DNA of 64,000 nt, taken from positions 2,604,001-2,668,000 of the forward strand of contig NZ_CP107853.1 in NCBI RefSeq assembly GCF_036013525.1. Direction: 5' to 3'. Shown one piece after another: positions 31,594-41,936 of the stretch. This DNA is from Nonomuraea sp. NBC_00507. Lineage in GTDB: Bacteria; Actinomycetota; Actinomycetes; Streptosporangiales; Streptosporangiaceae. A model generated the notes under the pieces. That model had not been told where the DNA came from and ran no database searches. It saw only the letters and a program-made list of their open reading frames with translations. Numbering within the stretch: position 1 is the first letter of the stretch; the number at the start of each line of letters is the position of its first letter. A program made the position numbers and the translations under genes.

Positions 31594-33162
31594 ATGACTC
31601 AACGTGGATTTCTGACCGGCCGCGCGGTTGTCGCCGTAGCCGCGAGTGCCGTCACCTTGACCGGGCTGATCGCGGGCTCGCCCGTCGCGGCGGCTGCGAG
31701 CGGGCAAGCCCTGGCCTCGGTCACGTGGCGGTCGTGTCCCGCCTACTCCGACGACGTGATCCGTACCCTCGCCGTCACGGACGAGCAACGGCGGAAATTC
31801 CGTGCGCTGCTTGGCCGGATGGAGTGCGGAACCGTCAGCGTTCCGCTGGACTACCGCAAACCACGCGGACGGCAGATCACCATCGCGATCACCCGGGTCA
31901 GGGCCGTCGACCGCAAGCACCGGCTGGGCAGCCTGGCGCTCAACCCGGGCGGGCCAGGCGCCGCCGGATACCTGTTCCCGCTCCAGATCGCCTCGATGAG
32001 CCAGGCGAACGCCAAACTCAACGACCGCTACGACCTGATCGGCTTCGATCCCCGCGGGGTCGGCTACAGCACCAAGGTCGACTGCCCGTCCCCCCAGGGC
32101 AAAGGCGGGCCGCCCGAGCCGGGACCGCTGACCAAGGAGACGGCCAAGCTCATCCACGACAGCGGAGTCGCGGCGAACAAGGCGTGCGGTGATTCGAATC
32201 CCGCCTTCCTCGGTCAGCTCACCACCCTGAACTCGGCCCGCGACCTGGATCGGGTGCGGATCGCGCTGGGCGAGCGCAAGCTCAGCTTCCTGGGCATCTC
32301 CTGGGGCACCTGGCTGGGCGCGGTCTACCGCAGCACGTTCCCGGGCAGCGTCGGACGCATGTTCCTGGACAGCGTGGCGCCGGTGAACTTCCGGCTCGAC
32401 GACTTCGAGGACGGCCACGCCGCGGGCACCGAGCGCCACTTCGAGCGGATGGCGGCCTGGATCGCCGAGCGCAACGACACCTACGGCCTCGGCACCACTG
32501 CGAAGCGGGTGCGGACCGCGGTACTGGCGCTCGGCCGCGCCTACGACGAGACCCCGAGGCATTACAGCGACTGGGAGATGGTCGCCGACGGTGCCACGGT
32601 CGCCATGCTGGCCATCCAGAGCACACCGGACTGGCCGCAGGTCGCCCAGGCATTCAAGGAAATGCGGGACGAGAGCGACACCGCGCCGCCTGCCCTGAAG
32701 AAACTCCTCGGGCAGGGTGCTCTGCAGCGCCCTGCTGCCGGCGCCCCGGAGCGGTTCAACGCGACCGCCGGCCAGGCGGTCTTCTGCAACGAGGACCCCA
32801 GCCGGCTCGGCTTCTCCGACGCCTGGACCACCTACCAGCGACGACTCGCGCGCAACCCGGTCACAGGGCGTGCCGGCAGCTTCTCCGCCCAGTGCGCGGG
32901 CTGGCCGCTGCCGGTGCAGAAGATCAAGGTGCAGCGCGGCGGCGGGTCACTGGTGCTGGCCGGACACCGCTACGAAGCGGTCTCGCTGTATGAGTGGACC
33001 AAGCAGATGCACGCCGCCATCGGCGGCACCGTCTTCACCGTCGCCGACGACGTGCACGGGTCCGTCCTGCGCGTGCCGGACTGCGCCACCGAGCTCGTGT
33101 CGTACTTCACCACGGGCCGCATCGACCGCGGCTGCGACGGCACTGCCGTACCCGGGAAATAG
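31594..33162 (+). CDS. secreted alpha/beta hydrolase, tripeptidyl aminopeptidase type
   Basis: 522 residues from ATG 31594 (MTQRGFLTGRAVVAVA). Signal peptide with cleavage near VAAAAS. Motifs: VPLDYRKPRGRQITIAITRV, LALNPGGPGAAGYLFPLQIA, YDLIGFDPRGVGYSTKVDC, nucleophile elbow FLGISWGTWLG, and a C-terminal TAP-like domain with CAGWPLP and acid/His in VADDVHGSVLRVPDC. It cleaves N-terminal tripeptides or related substrates outside the cell. Followed by lipoprotein and MacAB-type genes. Confidence 0.88.
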   Translation: MTQRGFLTGRAVVAVAASAVTLTGLIAGSPVAAAASGQALASVTWRSCPAYSDDVIRTLAVTDEQRRKFRALLGRMECGTVSVPLDYRKPRGRQITIAITRVRAVDRKHRLGSLALNPGGPGAAGYLFPLQIASMSQANAKLNDRYDLIGFDPRGVGYSTKVDCPSPQGKGGPPEPGPLTKETAKLIHDSGVAANKACGDSNPAFLGQLTTLNSARDLDRVRIALGERKLSFLGISWGTWLGAVYRSTFPGSVGRMFLDSVAPVNFRLDDFEDGHAAGTERHFERMAAWIAERNDTYGLGTTAKRVRTAVLALGRAYDETPRHYSDWEMVADGATVAMLAIQSTPDWPQVAQAFKEMRDESDTAPPALKKLLGQGALQRPAAGAPERFNATAGQAVFCNEDPSRLGFSDAWTTYQRRLARNPVTGRAGSFSAQCAGWPLPVQKIKVQRGGGSLVLAGHRYEAVSLYEWTKQMHAAIGGTVFTVADDVHGSVLRVPDCATELVSYFTTGRIDRGCDGTAVPGK

Positions 33163-33254
33163 CCGACGCGGTCCCGCCCGGTCGCCGGGTCGGCCACCAC
33201 ACGTGCCGCCTTGGCGACCGGGCCACCTCCAACCTGCACACGATGGAGATCGAC

Positions 33255-33863
33255 ATGGAGAATGACATGGACAGCCCCCTCGGCCGGAGCGTGGCCAGGC
33301 GGAAGCGCTCACACAGGAGCACCGCGCGGGCCGTCGCTCTGGCTCTCGCACTGGCCGCCGTCGCGCTGGCTGGCGCGGCCTGCGGGAACAGCCAGGAACC
33401 CGGCAGGACTGTGGCGTCCATGGCGCCGCAGGCCGGTTCGGCGTCCGCCGCCGCCCCGCAGGGCGGTTCCAAGGCCGATCCGGTGGCCTTCGCCCAGTGC
33501 GTGCGAGAGAACGGCGTGCCGAACTTCAAGGACCCGGAGCCGGGCAAGGGCATGGGAGAGGGGATCGACCTCAACTCCCCGGCGTTCAAGAAGGCCGCCG
33601 AGGCCTGCGCGGAGTTCATGCCCGCCCCGCCCCCGCAGACCGACCCCAACGCGACGTGGTCCACGGCGGACAAGCTCAAGTACGCCGCGTGCATGCGTGA
33701 CAACGGCGTGCCGTCGTTCCCCGACCCTGACGCGGGTGGCGGTTTCAAACTCAACGACGACCCGAACACGCCGCAGTTCAAGAAGGCCGAGGAAGCCTGC
33801 AAGCAATACCAGCCGCAGAGCATCCGGAACATGACCCCCGACAAGACCGGCGGCGGCAGTTGA
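33255..33863 (+). CDS. lipoprotein with duplicated Cys-containing domain
   Basis: About 202 residues; ATG 33243, 33255 or 33267 are possible, 33255 and 33267 having GGAG ahead. Lipobox ALAGAAC at the end of a hydrophobic stretch. Two repeats follow: FAQCVRENGVPNFKDPEPGK with FKKAAEACAEFMP, and YAACMRDNGVPSFPDPDAGG with FKKAEEACKQYQP. This repeated Cys-x-RxNGVPxFPDP pattern is typical of actinomycete lipoproteins preceding MacAB-type export genes. It overlaps the adaptor gene by TTGA, so all are coupled. Confidence 0.82.
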   Translation: MENDMDSPLGRSVARRKRSHRSTARAVALALALAAVALAGAACGNSQEPGRTVASMAPQAGSASAAAPQGGSKADPVAFAQCVRENGVPNFKDPEPGKGMGEGIDLNSPAFKKAAEACAEFMPAPPPQTDPNATWSTADKLKYAACMRDNGVPSFPDPDAGGGFKLNDDPNTPQFKKAEEACKQYQPQSIRNMTPDKTGGGS

Positions 33864-34932
33864 GTGCGATGCGCTGGGTGGCCGCGCTGGTGGCGGCCGG
33901 CGCGCTGGTGGCCGTTGGTGTCAGGTTCCTGGGCGCCGACCCGTTCGCCGCTCCCGCTGCGAGCACCACCGCCCAGAGCGCAGCCAGGACCGGCGTGGCA
34001 CAGGTGACCAAGGGCACGCTGTCGGCCCGTACCCTGCAGAACGGCACGCTCGGCTACGCGGGCAACTACCAGATCGTCAACAAGGCCGGTGGCACGGTGA
34101 CCAAGCTGCCCGCCGTGGGCCAGGTCGTTACCGCGGGCAAAGTGCTCTACCGGGTGGACGGCAAGCCCGTGATGCTGCTCTACGGTGCGGTTCCCATCTA
34201 CCGATCGCTGTCGTGGGGCACCGACGGCGTGGACGTCCGGCAGCTGAACGCCGCGCTAGTGGCGCTCGGCTACGCCACCAAGGATGAGCTCGACCCTGAA
34301 TCCGACTACTTCGGCGGGGTCACCTACAACGCGCTTCGGGAACTGCAGGACAAGGTCGGGCTGGAAGAGTCGGGGAACCTTTCGCTCGGCCAGGCGGTGT
34401 TCGTGCCGGCCAAGACGATTCGGGTGCTGAAGGTGAATGCGGTCAGCGGCGCGCTGACGGCGGCCGGGACCGTGGTGCTGCAGGCCTCGTCGACGGCCCG
34501 GCAGGTCACCGTTGAGTTGAATGCCGGCCAACAGAGCCAGGTGGCCGTCGGCGACAAGGTGATCATCACGCTGCCCGACGGCAAGACCGTGCCGGGCGTG
34601 GTCTCCGAGGTCGGCAAGGTCGCCACCACCTCCGACAACGGGACCACCATCGAGGTGAAGATCCGGCCGACCAGGCCGAAGCAGACCGGCAGCCTGGACA
34701 AGGCGCCGGTACAGGTCTCGATTGTCACCGGCACCGCCGAGGACGTGCTGTCCGTGCCGGTGAATTCGCTGCTCGCGCTGGCCGGTGGCGGCTACGCGGT
34801 CGAGGTCGTGGGCACCGGTGGCGAGCATCGGCTGGTGGGTGTGACGACGGGGCTGTTCGACGACAGCGAGGGCAGGGTCGAGGTCACCGGCGACGGCCTG
34901 GCCGAAGGGCAGAGCATCGTGGTGCCGGCGTC

Positions 34933-34936
<4 letters not shown>
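33860..34936 (+). CDS. HlyD/MacA-type adaptor with peptidoglycan-binding domain
   Basis: 358 residues from TTG 33860 (ATG 33869 also possible). One N-terminal helix ([20 protein letters not shown]), a biotinyl-lipoyl-like half ([32 protein letters not shown]), a PG_binding_1 segment ([33 protein letters not shown]) and a membrane-proximal beta part ([40 protein letters not shown]). It would link the ABC permease to the cell wall. Overlaps the ATPase gene by ATGA. Confidence 0.88.
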
Positions 34937-35612
<676 letters not shown>

Positions 35613-35616
<4 letters not shown>

Positions 35617-36788
35617 TGTATCTGGCCGACCTGGCGCGGGTGGCCAGTCTGGGACTGCGGACCCGGCGGATGCGAGCGGCCCTGTCGGCGCTCGGCATTG
35701 CCATCGGCGTCGCCGCGATGGTGGCCGTGCTGGGCTTGTCGGCCTCCTCCCAGGCCGGGTTGCTGGCCGAGATCGACAAGCTGGGCACCAACCTGCTCAC
35801 CGTCACCCCCGGCCAGACCATGGGCGGCGACCATGCGAAGCTGCCCAACGACGCGCCGGGAATGATCTCCAGGATCGGCCCGGTCGAGCAGATCGAACAC
35901 ACCGGCAAAACCAAGGCCAACGCCTTCCGCAACCCCTACATCCCCACCTTCAACACCAACTCGCTGACCGTCAACGCGACCAGCCTGGATCTGCCCGGCG
36001 CGGTGCGCACCAGCCTGGCTCAAGGCGCCTACCTCAACGCCGCCACCGCCCGGCAACCGGTCGCCGTCCTCGGCGCCGACGCCGCCCGGCGTCTCGGCAT
36101 CGCGAAGATCCACCAGGGGATACGCATCTGGGTCGGCGGGCAGTGGTTCTACATCGCCGGAATCCTCAACCCGGCGAAGCTGACACCGGAGATCGACTCC
36201 GCGGTACTGGTCGGCTATCCGGCCGCCGAAAAATACCTGCACTTCGACGGCCATCCGACCACGCTCTACGTGCGAGCGACCACCGAACAAGTGACCGACG
36301 TGCATAAGGTGCTGGCCGCCACCACCAACCCGCGCAACCCCGGCGAGGTCACCGTCAGCCAGCCCTCCTCCGCCCTGGTCGCCCGCGCGGCCGCCCAATC
36401 CGCGCTCAACGGCCTGTTCCTGGGCCTAGGCGCGGTGGCACTGCTCGTCGGCGGCATCGGCGTCGCCAACACCATGGTCATCTCGGTCCTGGAACGCCGC
36501 TCCGAGATCGGCCTACGCCGCTCCCTCGGAGCGACCAGAGCAGACATCCGCCTGCAGTTCCTGTCGGAGGCGATCCTGCTGGCCGCGCTCGGCGGCCTCG
36601 CCGGCGTGGCCCTCGGCGCCCTGGCCACCACCATCTACACCCACCTCAACAACTGGGCCACCGTGGTACCCCCGCTGGCCTGGGCCGGCGGGTTGGGCGC
36701 GGCCGTCGCCATCGGCGCCATCGCCGGGCTGCTCCCCGCCATCCGCGCCGCCCGCATGCAACCCACCGAGGCACTGCGAACCGTCTGA
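35613..36788 (+). CDS. MacB-type ABC permease
   Basis: 391 residues. Helix 1 [20 protein letters not shown], an extracellular MacB_PCD domain of about 200 residues, and three C-terminal helices of the FtsX fold ([59 protein letters not shown]). It is a mechanotransmission permease that would expel antibiotic, peptide or lipoprotein with the adaptor. Last gene of the operon; a hairpin follows. Confidence 0.93.
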
Positions 36789-36791
36789 CAT

Positions 36792-36825
36792 GCCCGGTAC
36801 GACGGGCAAACCCGTCGCGCCGGGC
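36792..36825 (+). terminator. terminator hairpin of the export operon
   Basis: GCCCGG...CGACGGG pairs with CCCGTCG..CCGGGC around CAAA, starting 4 bases after the permease stop. No T-run, typical of high-GC actinomycete ends. Confidence 0.55.
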
Positions 36826-36865
36826 TTCAGCATGCCGGGGTGAAGGTGCGTTTCAGCACTCGACC

Positions 36866-37138
36866 TCATCCATCAGCGCTGTCTGCGTCTAGGGCAGCAT
36901 GGCGCAGGTCGTTCCAGTGATATCCGCAGTTCTCAGGGGGAAGGCCCTCGAACGTGTGAAGAGGATCGATTTTCAGGTCGCACAATCGCTGCTCTTGCGA
37001 AAGTGCGTGGTAGGCCAGGGCCTTGTTCATGGCGCTGGTCACGTCAGGCGCCTCCACGACCCAGGTGTAGGGCGCCTCGCCGTCGAATCGCTCGGTGCCG
37101 GCGATGGTGACGGTGAAGGTCGTCATTTCCCTTCTCAT
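36866..37138 (-). CDS. small hypothetical protein, cassette B gene 3
   Basis: Up to 90 residues, second copy of the 1844-2122 gene; the first 75 residues differ at only a few positions (e.g. ALAYHALSQEQRLCDLKIDP), the tail diverges (ALDADSADG). Start options as in copy A (ATGA overlap at 37138, or ATG 37126). No family recognised. Divergence concentrated at the 3' end of the cassette suggests the duplication boundary or gene conversion limit is near here. Confidence 0.65.
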   Translation of the reverse strand: MRREMTTFTVTIAGTERFDGEAPYTWVVEAPDVTSAMNKALAYHALSQEQRLCDLKIDPLHTFEGLPPENCGYHWNDLRHAALDADSADG

Positions 37139-37425
37139 CGCGCCTCGCCCTGGAGGATCTGATCGAAGGTGTGCCTGGCGGTCGCGATCAGCGTCCAGGC
37201 GGTTTCACGGACGGTGCCCTTCTCCCGGTTTGTACGGCGGACGTAGCCCTGGCCGGCGGCGGTGCACAGTTCGTACGTCGTTACCTTGCATTCGCATGTG
37301 TGCGAGATCACGCGGATGCGCTGTGCTCGGTTGGCCGGTTCGTACCAGGGGAGGATGACGTGGCCCGGCTTGGGCGGCTCGACGTGCGGGCCGTGGAAGT
37401 CGGGGATCTCGTCTCGCCAGGTCAC
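37135..37425 (-). CDS. small hypothetical protein, cassette B gene 2
   Basis: 96 residues, nearly identical to the 2119-2409 product (changes such as ECKVTTYELCTAAGQGYVRR for ECQVTTYELCTAAGLGFVRR). Same GTGA and ATGA overlaps. The DNA of the two copies is about 97-98% identical over this gene by eye. Confidence 0.65.
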   Translation of the reverse strand: MTWRDEIPDFHGPHVEPPKPGHVILPWYEPANRAQRIRVISHTCECKVTTYELCTAAGQGYVRRTNREKGTVRETAWTLIATARHTFDQILQGEAR

Positions 37426-37604
37426 CAGGTCCTCCCTTCGAAGACCTCGACGAGGTTCTTGAGAGCGATATCGACGCGAGCCATGACGAGCTCGTGGACA
37501 TGATCGCCCTCGGATGGCACCCGGTAGCCGTGTCTCTCCAGGACGGCCTGGACCTCCGCGGTCAGCAGCGGCGTGAATCGTACGTCTGTGATTGAGTTGC
37601 CCAT
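37422..37604 (-). CDS. small hypothetical protein, cassette B gene 1
   Basis: 60 residues, identical at protein level to the 2406-2588 product. GGGAGG ribosome site. Downstream of the second hairpin and divergent from a different GntR gene at 37931. Confidence 0.65.
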   Translation of the reverse strand: MGNSITDVRFTPLLTAEVQAVLERHGYRVPSEGDHVHELVMARVDIALKNLVEVFEGRTW

Positions 37605-37633
37605 GGGTCGGACCTCCCGTGTCCGATCTGTAA

Positions 37634-37669
37634 GGGCCCGTCTCAGCGCTTGTCCCGCTGGGCGGGCCC
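37634..37669 (-). promoter_or_regulatory. 5' leader hairpin of cassette B
   Basis: GGGCCCGTCTCAGCG with CGCTGGGCGGGCCC: a stem matching the copy A hairpin in place and length although several bases differ on both arms. Conserved pairing despite changes points to a functional RNA or DNA structure. Confidence 0.55.
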
Positions 37670-37865
37670 GTAGTTCTCATTCAGGACGGTTGCTGCTCAG
37701 CTGGCTCTCGCTTTCGATGCCTTGCCTGGCGCTCAAGCTCATCCCTTCGCCAAGGCAGCACGGCACAGCTCGTTGTCCAGTCCTTAGGGAACGTGGTCAA
37801 GGCTGTGCGGCCGCTGCTGGGCGTTGCCTGCATAGTCCGAGACTACGACGACCTACCCAGTCATG

Positions 37866-37883
37866 CCTAGGGGATCCCCTAGG
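37866..37883. promoter_or_regulatory. 18-bp perfect palindrome, GntR operator candidate
   Basis: CCTAGGGGATCCCCTAGG lies 48 bases before the GntR start, in the 260-base gap between the divergent cassette B operon and the regulator. It is unlike the ACAACACGT repeat found before the copy A regulator. Confidence 0.5.
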
Positions 37884-37930
37884 TACCTCGAGGAAGGAAC
37901 GGGAGCCTTTGGGTTCCTATCGTTACCTAT

Positions 37931-38197
37931 ATGGACTTCAGGCCCGATGAGCTCCGCTGGCAGGCTGTGGCAAACGAGATCCGGCGCAGAATCGCCGAAG
38001 GGGTGTACCAACCTGGCATGCCTGTCCCCGGCGAGCCTCGGTTGGCGGACGAGCTGGGTGTATCCAAGGGAACCGCCCGCAAGGCGCTAAACGCCCTGCT
38101 CGCCGACGGTACGCTCTATTCGGTCCTGGGTAAGGGCACCTTCGTTAGCCGGCCTAACAATTCCGACACGCCTGAAGATCAAACGCGTCGCGACTGA
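37931..38197 (+). CDS. GntR-family regulator (HTH only), cassette B
   Basis: 88 residues: WQAVANEIRRRIAEGVYQPG, VPGEPRLADELGVSKGTARK and the wing GKGTFVSRP. It is a stand-alone GntR winged helix like the copy A regulator, yet the sequences share only family motifs. ATG without a ribosome site, perhaps leaderless. Divergent from an almost identical small-gene operon, so the regulator has been exchanged or has diverged far faster than its neighbours. Confidence 0.8.
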   Translation: MDFRPDELRWQAVANEIRRRIAEGVYQPGMPVPGEPRLADELGVSKGTARKALNALLADGTLYSVLGKGTFVSRPNNSDTPEDQTRRD

Positions 38198-38508
38198 CTT
38201 TGACGTTGTTAAGGCAGGCCGCGGCATTAGCGCGGGAGATCAGATCTAACCGAAACGATCAGCTCCGGTCGATTGGTGCTGGCCAACGGTTTACAGTCCC
38301 GCCACCAACGTTCTGACGTGCGCATACGCAAACAGGGCGCTCTACCTGGAAACATCGGGAACGACCAAGCGCTGAGACCTATCACTCCTGGGAGCGAACC
38401 CGGGGAGCGTGTTTCCCGTACATCCTGGCGACGGCAGATCGCCTAAGCCAGGAATGACCATGCTATTGCGTTATGAGCCCCCGTCGAGGCGTACAGGGAT
38501 CGGAGATA
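38198..38508. other. intergenic stretch without recognisable genes
   Basis: Nothing supported. GGAG at 38502-38505 serves the next gene. The rest presumably holds its promoter. Confidence 0.35.
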
Positions 38509-40578
38509 ATGCGGCTATTCGCGTGCCGTTCCGTGCTGGAGACCCGTTATGAGTCACCCAGTACCCGACCCCTCCCCTCCCCGCCGCCGCTGGCCAAGAC
38601 CGACCAGCCCACCGGGGGCTTCGCCGAGCCAACCCCCACCCCGTTACCCACGCCGGACCGCCTCCCTGACCAACCCACACCGCCACCAGCCAAGACCGTT
38701 GATCCGGACCCAGCAAGACCGTCGCTGACCCCCAACCCTCCGAACTGGAACTACTCCGGCATCACGCCCTCGGAAATGGACCGCTTCGAGCGCGCCCTCG
38801 GGAGGGTCGAAACCACGCTCGGCGCCAACGAGCCACGCATCCGCCAGGCCCTGAGCCAGCTCCAGCTCGACACCTCCGCCCTGACGGCTCTTCGCGAGAT
38901 GGGCAACTGGATCAGCTCCAAACGCCCGGAACTGCGCCAGCGCAACGCGACCATCCAGTCGCTGACTACCAAGTGGGGTGCCGATACCGCCGACATGGTC
39001 CCCTTCGACGAGGCCCTCTACAACCGGGCCTCCAGTAACCCCGACGTCTACGCCGCCGCAGCCCGGCTGGCCGAAACCGCGAAAACCGGCGAGATCGACG
39101 ACAAGACCCTTGCCGAGTTGGAGAAACGCATCGGAGATCCGGCCTTCGCCACGATGCTCATGCACGCACTGGGCGCTACCACGTACCGGAAGGTCATGGC
39201 CAAGACGGTGCATGGTGACAAGGCGCACCAGCGTCTGCAGGTGGCGCTCAGCAAGGCCCTCGGCACCGCCAGCCCTCGGTTGGACGCCAACTGGCGTAAG
39301 GAGTTCACCTCCGGCCTCACAGGGCGGGATCACCAGGCGCTTGCGAAGGCGATCAGACATGGCTCGTTCGACTCGGCCTTTCTCCTGCAGGTGGCCAGGG
39401 CCATCGATGCCCACGACGGCAAACTCCCGGCTCAAGGCGGGACGGCCTTCCGCGATCCTCACCAGGACCCGATCGTGGACATGATGACGGCACTGGCCCG
39501 CAATCCCGCGGCCGCTCAGGACTTCTTCGCCAAAGATCCCACTGCGCTCAAACGCTTCTTGATCGAACGCCGGACGGCGAACGGCAAGGAGGCGGTGGGC
39601 AATGCCGTGGAGGCAGCCACCACAGTCTTCAGGGACCACGACGGCACAGAACAGAATCCGTCCCGCGGTTTCCTGTCCGCCCAACTGGCCTCGGAGTTCG
39701 TCAAGTTGCAGGCCGAACGAGCCCTCAAGGGCGCCGAATCCGCCGTCCCGGCCAGCACGACGGCGCTCATCCTCGCCGCCTACATCCCTGACGTCGACCA
39801 CGCTGCGGCGCGGTCGGGACTCAGCTCGGCCGACGTCCGCAGTACCAGCGGCGCACACTTGCCACCGAACGAGCCCTGGGGTGCGCAGTTCCGCACCGAG
39901 GACGTACGCGAGGTCATGAAGGAGGCGTTCGACGAGGATCCCAAGACCGTCTCGACGCTGATGGCAGCACAAACCGTGTGGTCAAGAAGACTGCTCGACC
40001 ACAATGCCGCAAGCGGTGACCGCGACCACTTCATCGCCGCCGCGAAGGAGACGGGAGCGGGGTTCGGCATGATCACCGATGCGACCGGGCTCGCCAGTAT
40101 CGCCCAGGGCGAGAAATTGGATGAGGCCCAAGAGCGCAAGGCGAAGGCACTTATGGCGGTGGTCAACACCGGGCTGGCGATTCCGCAACAGGGTGGCTGG
40201 CCCATCACGGCCGGCGTCGTGGGCGCCTGGACCGGTTTGATCGAGGACGGTGCCAAGACTGAGATCAACAAGAACAAGGCCACGTACGAAGCCAACATGG
40301 CGAAGGCCAGGTCGGAGTTTCTGGCGACTCAGCTCGTGGCCCAGGCCATGTTCGACCACGGGCTCTTCGGCCAGGCCGATCGCCGCTCCTTGAGCTTCCT
40401 TAAACCTGACGGGTCCCTGATGACGCTGGGTGAGATGACACCCGAGAACGCTGTCCAGCATCCACACTTCGACGCCTACGAGGATTGGGCGGAGGACGAC
40501 CACAAGGGCACGATATGGAGGAGAACGAAAAAGGAGCTGCACGATACCTACGAGGGCGCCTTCAGCGAGCACAAATGA
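38509..40578 (+). CDS. large WXG/ESX-associated protein of unknown function
   Basis: 689 residues from ATG 38509 behind GGAG; an upstream ATG at 38473 has no ribosome site. A Pro-rich disordered N-terminus (residues 20-80) is followed by a mostly helical body (DRFERALGRVETTLGANEPR, IRQALSQLQLDTSALTALRE). A moderately hydrophobic segment lies near MITDATGLASIAQG and PQQGGWPITAGVVGAWTGLI. It resembles large helical proteins of actinomycetes encoded with WXG100-type partners. No catalytic motif seen. ATGA overlap with a lipoprotein gene, then a WXG-like gene: a three-gene operon. Confidence 0.65.
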   Translation: MRLFACRSVLETRYESPSTRPLPSPPPLAKTDQPTGGFAEPTPTPLPTPDRLPDQPTPPPAKTVDPDPARPSLTPNPPNWNYSGITPSEMDRFERALGRVETTLGANEPRIRQALSQLQLDTSALTALREMGNWISSKRPELRQRNATIQSLTTKWGADTADMVPFDEALYNRASSNPDVYAAAARLAETAKTGEIDDKTLAELEKRIGDPAFATMLMHALGATTYRKVMAKTVHGDKAHQRLQVALSKALGTASPRLDANWRKEFTSGLTGRDHQALAKAIRHGSFDSAFLLQVARAIDAHDGKLPAQGGTAFRDPHQDPIVDMMTALARNPAAAQDFFAKDPTALKRFLIERRTANGKEAVGNAVEAATTVFRDHDGTEQNPSRGFLSAQLASEFVKLQAERALKGAESAVPASTTALILAAYIPDVDHAAARSGLSSADVRSTSGAHLPPNEPWGAQFRTEDVREVMKEAFDEDPKTVSTLMAAQTVWSRRLLDHNAASGDRDHFIAAAKETGAGFGMITDATGLASIAQGEKLDEAQERKAKALMAVVNTGLAIPQQGGWPITAGVVGAWTGLIEDGAKTEINKNKATYEANMAKARSEFLATQLVAQAMFDHGLFGQADRRSLSFLKPDGSLMTLGEMTPENAVQHPHFDAYEDWAEDDHKGTIWRRTKKELHDTYEGAFSEHK

Positions 40579-41135
40579 TGAAAATTACCATCGCTCTCGG
40601 CATGGCTCTGGTTCTGGTCGGTTGCACAAGCCCTCAGAAGCCTCCCGTTGACAGGACACCGCTGCCGACGGTCGCCGCGCCGCCCTACATCTGCGACCAC
40701 ATTCCCCTTCGCGCTGTGGAGCTGATGACGGGTGTGCGTAACCCGTCCGCTCTCGGAGACTTCGACCTGAGCTTCGGCGATGGGGTAGGCGTGGGGGGAT
40801 GCCACATCTACCAGCCGACGGGGGAGAAGAAGAAACTGCTCGACATCGACCTGACACCCAAGGGAGGAGAGGACTGGGTCAAGGACCAGATCGCAGCCGG
40901 TGACAAGCCGCTGCCCGAGATCGTCCCTGGCGGAATCGGGTTCTACACGCAAGGTGGAAGGACCGAAAAGACGCAGGCCGGTGCGGTGCTGGTAAGAGGA
41001 AAGGCCCAGCTGTTCATCGGGATCTCAAAGGGTGTCGAAGGGCGGAACAACGCGGCCGATGTGATCGCGTTGATGAAGCTGATCGCACCCAAGCTGATCA
41101 CTGACGCCACCGCTCCCGGCAAGAAGAAGGACTGA
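40575..41135 (+). CDS. lipoprotein of the WXG-type operon
   Basis: 186 residues from ATG 40575, overlapping the previous stop. Lipobox LVLVGC at residue 17. The mature part (YICDHIPLRAVELMTGVRNP, GVGGCHIYQPTGE, VLVRGKAQLFIGISKG) resembles DUF3558-type lipoproteins that begin with CDLLxxxEVAxxxG and a central Cys. It is presumably extracellular. Cotranscribed with the large helical protein and WXG-like gene. Confidence 0.75.
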   Translation: MMKITIALGMALVLVGCTSPQKPPVDRTPLPTVAAPPYICDHIPLRAVELMTGVRNPSALGDFDLSFGDGVGVGGCHIYQPTGEKKKLLDIDLTPKGGEDWVKDQIAAGDKPLPEIVPGGIGFYTQGGRTEKTQAGAVLVRGKAQLFIGISKGVEGRNNAADVIALMKLIAPKLITDATAPGKKKD

Positions 41136-41137
41136 CA

Positions 41138-41440
41138 ATGGCGGCGATGGTGTCCAATCCGCTACACGAGGCCCTGCGAAACACTCTGCGCATAGTCGGC
41201 CCGATGGTTGAGGAGATCGACAGCGGTATCGAGACGCCCTTCCGGCAGTTCCAGAGCGGAACCGTATGGACGGGGCCGACGGCGAAACTGTTCGGAGACC
41301 AGTTTGCCCAGTTCCGGTCTCAGGCGCGGGCGTCGGGGGAGAGGATCGTCGGCGAGTTGCGGACGGCGCTGGGTCGCACGCCGGTCGAGGTGACCGAGGA
41401 AGAGGCGGTAGCGATCAAGAGGAGATACGGGCTGCCCTGA
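41138..41440 (+). CDS. WXG100-like small helical protein
   Basis: 100 residues, two predicted helices separated by VWTGPTAKLF, which carries the W-x-G turn. N-terminal MAAMVSNPLHEALRNTLRIV is helical and the C-terminal half (FGDQFAQFRSQARASGERIV) is amphipathic. Size and motif fit WXG100/ESX proteins exported by type VII systems, although no EccC or other core gene is in this window. It starts two bases after the lipoprotein stop. Confidence 0.68.
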   Translation: MAAMVSNPLHEALRNTLRIVGPMVEEIDSGIETPFRQFQSGTVWTGPTAKLFGDQFAQFRSQARASGERIVGELRTALGRTPVEVTEEEAVAIKRRYGLP

Positions 41441-41660
41441 GGGGGCTGGGAGCGCCGCGCCGGTGGGCGGCGTGTCGGTCAGCGATACGGACGTGGCTGC
41501 GCCCGGGCCCTTGTTGACGGTCTTGACTATGTACGTGAGCACATTGCCGGGGGAGCGCCCTCCCTACCGGCCCTCGACCTGGCCATGAACGCCTCGGCCT
41601 TCTCAACCGTCTCCTCGGCGGCCACCTGGGGTGCCTGGGCGTTCTGCCAGATTCAGCTGC

Positions 41661-41936
41661 TCAAGTCAGATCGTCAAACTCTCCGTCCTTGACGCCACCA
41701 AAGAATGCTTGAAGTTCAGAACGAGTAAAAGCCAAGACAGGCCCGGTTGGGTTCTCGCTGTCGCGGAAGAGCACCAAGGGCCCTCGATCGGCCTTGTGGG
41801 GTGCATCCGCTGGGGCGCCGTCGGAAAGCGCGACCTCTACACAGCCGTTGCCGCCGTCGCTCCGCCGACTCTTCCGCCAGATGAGAGTGGTGGGATCGAT
41901 TGGACTCGTGTGCATGTCTGGCAGATCCTCTTTCAT
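41661..41936 (-). CDS. DUF397 protein
   Basis: 91 residues (or 83 from ATG 41912). Typical DUF397: LIWRKSRRSDGGNGCVEVAL and VLFRDSENPTGPVLAFTRSE. In Streptomyces such proteins are small partners of XRE regulators and are often placed in developmental or antibiotic control loci (whiJ-like, bldB-associated). Its start directly abuts the stop of the XRE gene, so the two are one operon. Confidence 0.88.
   Translation of the reverse strand: MKEDLPDMHTSPIDPTTLIWRKSRRSDGGNGCVEVALSDGAPADAPHKADRGPLVLFRDSENPTGPVLAFTRSELQAFFGGVKDGEFDDLT

Noticed and set aside
31444..32562. 372-codon minus-strand frame antisense to the secreted hydrolase
   Set aside because: Antisense shadow; the plus-strand frame carries the GxSxG elbow and signal peptide.
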